Source: Dama dama (taxonomy: Eukaryota > Chordata > Mammalia > Artiodactyla > Cervidae). From it: a stretch of 64,000 nucleotides of DNA. The stretch lies in the NCBI RefSeq assembly GCF_033118175.1, contig NC_083693.1:57467981-57531980 (forward strand), in the 5' to 3' direction. Both the position numbers and the translations under genes were made by a program. Under the pieces are notes generated by a model that did not search any database, was not told the DNA's origin, and saw only the letters and a program-made list of their open reading frames with translations. Positions 55,119-64,000 of this stretch are shown piece after piece. Numbering within the stretch: position 1 is the stretch's first letter; every line of letters begins with the position of its first letter.

Positions 55119-58100
55119 CTAAATTCCATATATATGCACTAATATACTGTATTGGTGTTTTTCTTTCTGACTGACTTCACTCTGTATAATAGCCTCCAAT
55201 TTCATTCACCTCATTAGACTGATTCAAATGCATTCTTCTTAATAGTTGAGTAATTCCATTGTGTATACATACCAAAGCTTTCCTATCCATTTGTCTACCG
55301 ATGGACATCTAGGTGTTTCCATGTCCTGGCCATTGTAAACAGTGCTGTGATGAACACTGGGGTACATGTGTCTATTTCAATTCTGGTTTTCTTGGTGTGT
55401 ATGCCCAGCAGTGGGATTGCTGGGTCATATGGCAGTTCTATTTCCAGTTTTTTAAAGGAATTTCCACACTGTTCTCCATAGTGGCTGTACTAGTTTGCAT
55501 TCACACCAACAGTGTAAGAGGGTTCCCTTTTATCCACACTCTCTCCAGCATTTATAGTTTGTAGACTTTTTGATAGCAGCCATTCTGACTGGTGTGAGAT
55601 GGTACCTCATTGTGGTTTTGATTTGCATTTCTCTGATAATGAGTGATGTTGAGCACCTTTTCATGGGTTTGTTAGCCATCTGTATGTCATCTTTAGAGAA
55701 ATGTCTGTTTAGTTCTTTGGCCCATTTTTTGATTGGGTCATTTATTTTTCTGGTATTGAGCTGCATGTGCTGCTTGTATATTTTTGAGATTAATTCTTTG
55801 TCAGTTGCTTCATTTGCTATTATTTTCTTCCATTTTGAAGGCTGTCCTTTCACCTTGCTTATAGTTTTCTTTGTTGTGCAGAAGCCTTTAAGTTTAATTG
55901 GGTCCCATTTGTTTATTTTTGCTTTTATTTCCATTACTCTTGGAGGTGGGTCATAGAGGATTCTGCTGTGATTTATGTTAGACTGTGTTTTGCCTATGTT
56001 TCCCTCTAGGAGTTTTATAGTTTCTGGTCTTACATTTAGATATTCAATGCACTTTGAGTTTATTTTTGTGTATGGTGTTAGAAAGTGTTCTAGTTTCATT
56101 CTTTTGCAAGTGGTTGACCAGTTTTCCCAGCATCACTTGTTAAAGAGATTGTCTTTTCTCCATTGTATATTCTTGCCTCCTTTGTCAAAGATAAGGTGTC
56201 TATAGGTGCTTAGATTTATCTCTGGGCTTTCTATTTTGTTCCATTGATCTTTGTTTCTGTCTTTGTGCCAGTACCAAACTGTCTTGATGACTGTTCCATG
56301 TAGTATAGCCTGAAGTCAGGCAGGTTGATTTCTCCAGTTCCTCTCAAGATTGCTTTGGCTATTCAAGGTTTTTTGTATTTCCATACAAATTGTAAAATTA
56401 TTTGTTCTAGTTCTGTGAAAAATACCGTTGGTAGCTTGATAGAGATTGCATTGAATCTATAGGTTGCTTTGGGTAGTATACTCATTTTCACTATTTTGAT
56501 TCTTCCCATCCATGAACATGGTATATTACTCCATCTATTTGTGTCATCTTTGATTTCTTTCATCAATGTTTTACAGTTTTCTGTATATAGGTCTTTTGTT
56601 TATTTAGGTAGATTTATTCCTAAATATTTTATTCTTTTCATTACAATGGTGAATGGAATTGTTTCCTTAATTTCTCTTTCTGTTTTCTCGTTGTTAGTGT
56701 ATAGGAATGCAAGGGATTCCTGTGTTTTAATTTTATATCCTGCAACTTTACTATATTCGTTGATTAGCTCTAGTAATTTTCAGGTGGTGTCTTTAGGGTT
56801 TTATATGTAGAGGATCATGTCATCTGCCAACATTGAGTTTTACTTCTTCTTTTCCAATCTGGATTCCTTTTATTGCTTTTCTTCTCTGATTGCTATGGCT
56901 AAAACTTCCAAAACTATGTTGAATAGTAGTGGTGAGAGTGGACACCCTTGTCTTGTTCCTGACTTGAGGGGAAATGCTTTCAATTTTTCACCATTGAGGA
57001 TAATGTTTGCTGTGGGTTTATCATATATGGCTTTTATTATGTTGAGGTATGTCCCTTCTATGCATGCTTTCTGGAGGGTTTTTAATCGTAAATGGATGTA
57101 GAATTTTGTCAAAGGCTTATTCTGCATCTATTTAGATAATCATATGGTTTTTGTCTTTCAATTTGTTAATGTGGTGTATTACACTGATTGATTTGCAAAT
57201 ATTGAAGAATCCTTGTATCCCCAGGGTAAAGCCCACTTGGTCATGATGTATGATCTTTTTAATATGTTGTTGGATTCTGTTTGCTAGAATTTTGTTGAGC
57301 ATTTTTGCATCTATATTCATCAGTGATATTGGCCTGTAGCTTTCTTTTTATGTGGCATCTTTGTCTGGTTTTGGTATTAGGGTGATGGTGGCCTCATAGA
57401 ATGAGTTTGGAAGTTTACCTTCCTCTGCTATTTTCTGGAAGAGTTTGAGTAGGATAGGTGTTAGCTCTTCTCTCAATTTTTGGTAGAATTCACCTATGAA
57501 GCCCTCTGATCCTGGGCTTTTGTTTGTTGGAAGATTTCTGATTATAGTTTCAATTTCCATGCTTATGATGGGTCTGTTAAGACTTTCTATTTCATCCTGG
57601 TTGAGTTTTGGAAGGTTATACTTTTCTAAAAATTCATCCATTTCTTCCAAGTTGTCCATTTTATTGTCATATAGTTGCTGATAGTAGTCTCTTATGATCC
57701 TTTGTATTTCTGTGTTATCTGTTGTGATTTATCTATTTTCATTTCTAATTATGTTGATTTGATTCTTCTCCCTTTTTTTCTTGATGAGTCTGGCTAATGT
57801 TTTGTCTATTTTATTTATTGTCTCAAAGAACCAGCTTTTAGTTTTGTTGATTTTTGCTGTAATCTCCTTTGTTTCTTTTTCATTTATTTCTGCCCTGATT
57901 TTCATGATTTCTTTCCTTCTACTAATCTGTGGTTCTTCATTTCTTCTTTTTCTAGTTCTTTAAGTGTAAAGTTAGGTTATTTATTTGATTTTTCTCTTGT
58001 TTCTTGAGGTAAGCTTGTATTGCTATGAACCTTACTCTTAGCACTGCTTTTACTGAATCCCATAGCTTTTTGGTTGTCGTGTTTTCATTTCCGCCTGTTT

Positions 58101-58900
58101 CTATGCATATTTTGATTTCTTCTGTGATTTGTTGATTATTCAGAAGTGTGTTGTTTAGCCTCCATATGTTTGTATTTTTAATAGTTTTTTTTTTTCCTGT
58201 AGTTGACATCTAATCTTACTGCATTGTTATCAGAAAAGATGCTTGAAATGATTTCATTTTGTTTGAATTTACCAAGGCTAGATTTATGGCCCAAGATGTG
58301 ATCTATCCTGGAGAAGGTTTTGTGTGCACTTGAGAAAAAGGTGAAATTCATTGTTTTGGGGTTAGATGTCCTATAGATATCAATTAGGTCTAACTGGTCC
58401 ATTGTATTATTTAAAGTTTGTGTTTCCTTGCTAATTTTCTGTTTGGTTGATCTATCCATAAGGTTTCAGTGGGGTATTAAAGTCTCCCACTATTATTGTA
58501 TTACTGTTAATTTCCCCTTTCATACTTGTTAGCACTTGCCTTATATATTGTGGTGCTCCTATGTTGGGTGTATATATATTGTTATATCTTCTTGGATTGA
58601 TCCTTTGATCATTATGTAGTGTCCTTCTTTGTCTCTTTTCACAGCCTTTATTTCAAAGTCTCTTTTATCTGATGTGAGTATTGCTACTCCTGCTTTCTTT
58701 TGGTCTCCATTTGTGTGAAATATCTTTTTCCAGCCCTTCACTTTCAGTCTGTATGTGTTCCTTGTTTTGACATGGGTCTCTTGTAGACAGCATATATAGG
58801 GGTCTTGTTTTTGTATTCATTCAGCCAGTCTTTGTCTTTTGGTTGGGGCATTCAACCCATTTACATTTAAGGTAATTATTGATAAGTATCCCATTGCCAT
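55119..58900 (-). pseudogene. L1 ORF2 relic
   Basis: Collinear with intact ORF2 but about 37 bp shorter overall and broken into many short frames (for example 58741-58559, 58459-58178, 57659-57348, 57320-57132, 56566-56363, 56099-55530). The best-kept piece is 189 codons of the C-terminal region (55530-56099). The catalytic FADD box survives as LADD near 56822-56833. Several in-frame stops and shifts rule out a working enzyme. Confidence 0.88.
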
Positions 58901-58951
58901 TTACTTTGTTGTTTTGGGTTTGCATTTATACAACCTTTCTGTGTTTCCTGT

Positions 58952-59877
58952 CTAGAGAAGATTCTTTAGCATTTGTTGAAGAGCTGGTTTGGTGGTGCTG
59001 AATTCTCTCAGCTTTTGCTTGTCTGTAAAGCTTTTGATTTCTCCTTCATATTTGAGTGAGATCCTTACCGGGTATAGTAATCTGAGTTGTGGGTTTTCTC
59101 TTTCATCTCTTTAAGTATGTCCTGACTTTCCCTTCTGGCCTGAGGAGTTTCTATTAAAAGATCAGCTGTTATCCTTATGGGAATTCCCTTGTGTGTTATT
59201 TGTTGCTTTTCCCTTGCTGCTTTTAATATTTGCTCTTTGTGTTTGATTTTCATTAATTTGATTAATATGTGTCTTGGGGTGTTTTGCCTTGGGTTTATCC
59301 TCTTTGGGACTCTCTGAGTTTCTTGGACTTGGGTGGCTATATCCTTCCCCATTTTAGGGAAGTTTTCGATTATTATCTCCTCAAGTATTTTCTCATGGCC
59401 TTTCCTTTTGTCTTCTTCTTCTGGGACTCCTGTGATTGAAATGTTGGGGCATTTAACATTGTCCCAGAGGTCTCTGAGGTTGTCCTTATTTATTTTAATT
59501 CTCTTCTTCTTTTTTTCCTCTGTTTCATTTATTTGTACCATTCTATCTCCCCTCTCACTTATCCTATCTTCTGCCTCAGTTATTCTACTGTTGGTTCCCT
59601 CCAGAGTGCTTTTGATCTCAGTTATTGCATTATTTATTTTTTATTGACTCTTTTTTATTTCTTCTATGTCCTTGTTAAACATTTCTTGCATTTTCTCAAT
59701 CCTTGTCTCTAGTCTATTTATCTGTAACTCCATTTTGTTTTCAAGATTTTGGATCATCTATACTATCATTATTCTGAATTCTTTTTCAGGTAGACTTCCT
59801 ATCTCTTTCTCTTTTGTTTGGTTTGGTGGGCATTTATCATGTTCCTTTACCAGCTAAATATTTCTCTGCCTTTTAAT
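58952..59877 (-). pseudogene. L1 ORF1 relic with lost start codon
   Basis: Aligns end to end with the intact ORF1. At the start position the plus strand reads AAT where the intact copy has CAT, so ATG has become ATT. The longest remaining frame (59065-59541, 158 codons) covers the RRM and most of the C-terminal domain (LRDLWDNVKCPNISITGVPE, then RVPKRINPRQNTPRHILIKL). Frame breaks occur on both sides. Confidence 0.87.
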
Positions 59878-60484
59878 TTTGTTTAGATTGCTGTGTTTGG
59901 GGTGGGCTTTCTGTAGGCTGGAAGTTTGTGGTTCCTCTTTATTGTGGAGGTTGTGTCCCTATGGGTGGGGTTGGACTAGTAGCTTGTCAAGGTTTCCTGG
60001 TTAGAGAAGCTGTGTCTGTGTTCTGGTGAGTGGAGTTGGATCTCTTCTCTCTTGAGTGCAGTGAAGTGTTCAGTAGTGAGTTTTGGGGTACTATGGGTTT
60101 GGTGTGACTTTGGGCAACCTGTATTTTAAGGCTCAGGGCTGTGTTCCTGCATTGCTGGAGAATTAGCATGGTATGTCTTGCTCTGGAACTTGTTGGCTCT
60201 TGAGTGGAGCTTGGTTTCAGTGTAGGTATGGAGGCTTTTGGATGAGCCCTTGTTGATTAATATTCCCTGGAGTCAGGAATTTTCTGGTGTTCTCAAGTTT
60301 TGGATTTAAGCCTCCTGCCTCTGGCTTTCAGTCTTATTCTTACAGTAGCCTCAAGACTTTTCCATCCATACAGCACAGATGATAAAACATCTAGGTTAAT
60401 GGTGAAAAGATTCTCCACAGTGAGGGACACCCAGAGAGGTTCAGAGAGTTACATAGAGAAGAGAGGAGGGAGATAGAGGTGACC
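59878..60484 (-). other. 5' UTR of the older L1, ORF1-proximal part
   Basis: Matches 45390-45990 of the intact L1 ('ggtgggcttt', 'cacccagagaggttca'). Interrupted at 60485 by a BovB. Confidence 0.85.
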
Positions 60485-60933
60485 AGGAGAAGTTCAGTTC
60501 AGTTCAGTTCAGTCACGTCCAACTCTTTGCGACCCCATGAATTGCAGCATGCCAGGCCTCCCTGTCCATCACCAACTCCCAGAGTCACTCAAACTCATGC
60601 CCATCAAGTCGGTGATGCCATCCAGCCATCTCATCCTCTGTTGTCCCCATCTCCTCCTGCCCCCAACCCCTCCCAGCATCAGGGTCTTTTCCATTGAGTC
60701 AACTCTTCGCAAAGGTGGCCAAAGTATTGGAGTTTCAGCTTCAGCATCAGTCCTTCCAATGAACACCCAGGCCTGATCTCCTTTAGAATGGACTGGTTGG
60801 ATCTCCTTGCAGTCCAAGGGACTCTCAAGAGTCTTCTCAAACACCACAGTTCAAAAGCATCAATTTTTTAGTGCTCAGCATTCTTCACAGTCCAACTCTC
60901 ACATCCATACATGACCACAGTAAAAAGGAGAAG
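60485..60933 (-). mobile_element. BovB 3' fragment inside L1 5' UTR, with 8-bp target-site duplication
   Basis: BovB at 60493-60925 with a clean pentamer tail, (TTCAG)4 in plus view, the typical BovB 3' end in place of poly(A). AGGAGAAG occurs at 60485-60492 and 60926-60933. 5'-truncated at the 'atgtatggatgtgag' region of the polymerase frame. Confidence 0.88.
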
Positions 60934-61444
60934 AGGGGGAGTCAAAAGGGAAGAGAGCAAGCTAGCCAGTAATCAGCTCCCTAAGTGTTCTCCACAGCTC
61001 AGAACACCCAGAGAGATTCATAGATTTAAGTAGAGAAGAGAAGGGGGAGGGAGGAGATAGAGGTGACCTGCGGGAGAAAAGGGAGAGTAAAAAGGGGAGT
61101 GAGCAGTCAAGCCAGTAATCACACCCGTAAGTAAAAATGGGTATTGAAGATTAGATTCTTAAAGGTACAAAATCGATAACAAATACCAAAAAACAAAGAT
61201 TAAAAATCTAGAGTAGAGTTTAGACTCTCAAAAATACAATATTAAAAATACAAAACAAAATCAATCACAAATATTATAAAATATATATAGATGAAATTTG
61301 CTTTAAAAATAGTGGGTTTGTTGTAAGGTAATAGTAGGTTATAAAAATGAAAATTAAAGGTGTAATAAAGTAAAAATTAAAAAATGATAATAGGAAAAAT
61401 CTATATGTGAAAATATATATACAGTAACTGTAAAAATGTATACA
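60934..61444 (-). other. 5' UTR of the older L1, middle part
   Basis: Matches 46010-46300 of the intact L1, including the second 'cccagagagattca' module at about 61008 and the 'aaatgaaaattaa' module near 61347. AT-rich. Confidence 0.8.
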
Positions 61445-63400
61445 GTCAGCAAAAACAAGACCAGGAGCTGACTGTGGCTCAGATCATGAACTCCTTATTG
61501 CCAAATTCAGACTTAAATTGAAGAAAGTAGAGAAAACTACTAGACCATTCTGGTATGACCTATGTAAAATCCTTTACAATTATACAGTGGAAGTGTGAAA
61601 TAGATTTAAGGGACTAGATCTCATAGACAGCTCCTGATGAATTATGGACAGAGATTCATGATATTGTACAGGAGACAAGGATCAAGACCATGCCCAAGAA
61701 AGAGAAATACAAAAAGGCAAAATGGTTGTATGAGGAGGCCTTACAAATAGCTATGAAAAGAAGAGAAGTGAAAAGCAAAGGAGAAAAGGAAAGATATACC
61801 CTTTTGAATGCAGAGTTCCAAAGAATAGCAAGGAGAGATAAAAAAGCCTTCCTCAATGATCAGTGCAAAGAAATAGAGGAAAACAATAGAATGGGAAAGA
61901 CTAGAGATCTCTTCAAGAAAATTAGAGATACCAAGGGAACATCTCATGCAAAAATGGGAACAATGAAGGACAGAAATGGTAGGACCTAACAGAAGCAGAA
62001 GATATTAAGAAGAGGTGGCAAGAATACACAGAAGAACTGTACAAAAAAGATCTTCACAACCAAGATAATCATGATGGTGTGATCACTCACCTAGAGCAAG
62101 ACATCCTGGAATGTGAAGTCAGTGGGCCTTAGAAAGCATCACTATGAACAAAGCTAGTGGAGGTGATGAAATTCCAGCTGAGCTATTTCAAATCCTAAAA
62201 GATGATGCTGTGAAAGTGCTGCACTCAATATGCCAGCAAATTTGGAAAACCCAGCAGTGGCCACAGGATTGGAAAAGGCCAGTTTTCATTCCAATCCCAA
62301 AGAAAGCCAATGCCAAAGAATGCTCAAACTACCGCACAATTGTACTCATCTCACACGCTAACAAAGCAATGCTCAAAATTCTCCAAGCCAAGCTTCAACA
62401 GTACGTGATCTGTGGGTTTCCAGATGTTCAAGCTGGATTTAGGAAAGGCAGAAGAATTAAGGGTCCAATTGCCAACATCCATTGGATCATCAAAAAAGCA
62501 AGAGAGTTCCAGAAAAACATCTATTTATTTCTGCTTTATTGACTATGCCAAAGCCTTTGACTGTGTGGATCACAATAAACTGTGGAAAATTCTTCAAGAG
62601 ATCGGAATACCAGAGCACCTGACCTGCCTCTTGGGAAATCTGTGTGCAGGTCAGGAAGCAACAGTTAGAACTGGACATGGAACAACAGACTGGTCCCAAA
62701 TTGGAAAAGGAGAACGTCCAGGCTGTATATTGTCACCTTGCTTATTTAACTTATATGCAGAGTGCAACATGAGACATGCTGGGCTGGATGAAGCGCAAGC
62801 TGGAATAAAGATTGCTGGGAGAAATCAATAACCTCAGATATGCAGATGACACCACACTTATGGCAGAAAGTAAAGAAGAACTAAAGAGCCACTTGATGAA
62901 AGTGAAAGAGGAGAGTGAAAAAGTTGGCTTAAAACTCAGCATTCAGAAGACTAAGATGATGGCATCTGGTCCCATCACTTCACGGCAAATAGATGGGGAA
63001 TCAGGGGAAACAGTGAAAGACTTTATTTTGGGAGTCTCCAAAATCACTGCAGATGGTGATTTCAGCCATGAAGTTAAAAGACGCTTACTCTTTGGAAGCA
63101 AAGTTATGACAAATATAGACAGCATATTAAAAAGCAGAGACATTACTTTGCCAAGAAAGGTCCATCTAGTCAAGGCTATGGTTTTCCCCGTAGTCATGTA
63201 TGGATGTGAGAGTTGGACTATAAAGAAAACTAAGCACTAAAGAATTGATGCTTTTGAACTGTGGTGTTGGAGAAGACTCTTGAGAGTCCCTTGGACTGCA
63301 AGGAGATCCAACCAATCTATCCTAAAGGAAACCAGTCCTGAATATTAACTGGAAGGACTGATGTGGAAGCTGAAACTTCAATACTTTGGCCACCTGATGC
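61445..63400 (+). mobile_element. BovB LINE truncated at both ends
   Basis: 1.96 kb of BovB in plus orientation, from 'gtcagcaaaaacaagaccag' to 'ttggccacctgatgc'. The 5' part and the last ~230 bp, including the 3' tail, are missing. L1 5' UTR resumes directly after it. Losing the 3' end is unexpected for target-primed insertion, so a deletion or recombination must be involved. About 400 bp of the L1 relative to the intact copy is absent at this point. Confidence 0.88.
61690..63240 (+). pseudogene. BovB reverse transcriptase, nearly full length but frameshifted
   Basis: Collinear BovB polymerase in pieces: 61690-61989 (basic linker, EALQIAMKRREVKSKGEKER), 62144-62542 (NKASGGDEIPAELFQ, then VQAGFRKGRR), 62412-62831 (CFIDYAKAFDCVDHNKLWKI) and 62812-63240 (LRYADDTTLMAESKEELKS). 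Both catalytic boxes are intact in sequence, unlike the two BovB copies at 7 kb and 54 kb, but frameshifts near 61985, 62530 and 62820 separate them. Also a TAA replaces the codon after the last frame (KKTKH stop). Confidence 0.87.
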
Positions 63401-64000
63401 TTAGTTATTGTTAACTAAAGGGTTTTAATCTGCTGTCCCTGTCACTTCCAGAGCGGTTCCCTCGTCTTTGTTTATTTTGGCTTACTCTGCAAGTCTCTTC
63501 AGTGTCTAATTTCTACCCTGACACAGGGGGTGAAGAGGGTCACTTTTTAAGGCTCACTTGTTCTGTTATGTTGTGTGGAGGGAGGAACACGGCAAAAAAA
63601 TATCCCCGGCGTGTGTGGAGAGTGCGTGCAGTTTATGGACCACACTGGGTGTACCCCAGCTCACTGCGGGTGTGTTCCTTCCTGGTCTACACTGCTCAGG
63701 CTCCAGCTTGCTCTGCAGGGGAACTCTCCAAAGTGGGCCCTGCGTTTCGTGCACTTCCCAGGTCTAAGCTGCTCAGGATCAGGTTCTCGGGTGGCTCCCC
63801 AAAGGCACAGACTCAGTTCGCTGTGCGTTTTATCCCCTTCCCAGGTCCGAGCAGCTCAGGTGTCCAGGTGCTTGGCGAGGCACTCTCCCAGGTGGGCCGT
63901 GTGTCTTAATCACCTCCCTGGTCCTGGTCCCTCGGTTTCCCGGGTGCGCCACAAGAGCATTGTCTCAGGTGTTCTGTGTGTCTCCTCTGGGGAGCTGATC
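63401..64000 (-). other. 5' UTR of the older L1, distal part, GC-rich
   Basis: Matches 46729-47300 of the intact L1: 'ttttaatctg', 'tctcttcagtgtctaatttc', 'ccctgacacagg'. GC-rich, but with far fewer CpGs than the intact copy, as expected after long methylation. Several overlapping open frames (63502-63909 and others) are by-products of composition. Continues past the window edge. Confidence 0.82.

Larger units (their letters stand above)
54757..64000 (-). mobile_element. older full-length-type L1, inactivated and nested, runs off the window
   Basis: In sense order: 5' UTR pieces (64000-63401, 61444-60934, 60484-59878), ORF1 relic, ORF2 relic, 3' UTR to about 54781, A-rich tail to 54757. It aligns throughout with the intact L1 but belongs to a different subfamily: its 3' UTR ends with an extra 'ttggaggctaattactttac' block, also seen in the small insertion at 20739. 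Two BovB pieces sit inside its 5' UTR. Its 5' end and left target-site partner lie outside the window. Confidence 0.9.

Noticed and set aside
60485..63400. The inverted BovB pair read as one twin-primed insertion
   Set aside because: About 510 bp of L1 5' UTR lies between them, the two pieces overlap by about 200 bp of BovB sequence, and the minus-strand piece has its own 8-bp target duplication. Separate events fit better.
63502..63909. A 135-codon plus-strand frame at the window's right end
   Set aside because: It lies antisense in the GC-rich 5' UTR of the older L1 and matches the same non-coding block in the intact copy.
1..64000. Regularly recurring ~200-bp repeats as an array such as CRISPR or satellite DNA
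   Set aside because: The copies are scattered Bov-tA/BovB elements in both orientations with their own target duplications, in a mammalian genome.

Overview
Organism and overall character. This is mammalian nuclear DNA from a ruminant, most likely a bovid. The window is packed with repeats restricted to ruminants: Bov-tA SINEs (tRNA-Glu-like head fused to a BovB 3' tail), one Bov-A2 dimer, seven BovB (RTE-type) LINE pieces and L1s of the bovine/ovine type. Under these lie older mammal-wide layers: MIR, L1M, MLT1/MaLR LTR elements and one hAT-type remnant. I find no recognisable host protein-coding exon, tRNA, rRNA, CRISPR array or bacterial feature. The setting is an AT-rich gene desert or a very long intron.

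Layout. 1-20.7 kb: AT-rich sequence with scattered Bov-tA copies, MIRs, two old L1M 3' ends (690-905, 4370-5520) and two BovB pieces (6.6-7.9 kb, 11.0-11.4 kb). 20.7-31.7 kb: an 80-bp L1 insertion, two MLT1 LTRs on opposite strands (20.94 and 22.46 kb), back-to-back SINEs at 23 kb, a SINE-BovB chimera inside one target-site duplication (24999-26044), a Bov-A2, more SINEs and a BovB tail. 31.8-35.2 kb: a possible broken processed pseudogene, a hAT remnant and an L1M 3' end. 35.2-40.25 kb: mostly single-copy AT-rich DNA with one SINE.

40253-47766: the centrepiece, a full-length minus-strand L1 of about 7.49 kb with uninterrupted ORF1 (308 aa) and ORF2 (1272 aa). It has a CpG-rich 5' UTR beginning with a YY1-type motif, a short A-rich tail and perfect 12-bp target-site duplications. 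It looks young and possibly able to move. In such an element ORF1p coats the RNA, while ORF2p nicks the target and copies the RNA; BovB supplies the equivalent machinery to the Bov-tA SINEs.

47.8-51.3 kb: a nearly complete but decayed MaLR provirus (LTR, internal region, LTR) split by a BovB insertion. 51.3-53.3 kb: MIRs and one Bov-tA with a perfect TSD. 53.3-64.0 kb: a nested cluster in which an older, dead L1 lies inside or against a BovB and is itself interrupted by two further BovB pieces. Its 5' UTR runs off the right end of the window.

No new cellular system is evident. The observations most worth following are the intact L1 and the SINE-BovB chimera. Family assignments come from recognising sequence patterns by eye, so element boundaries are usually good to about 10-20 bases unless a target-site duplication fixes them.
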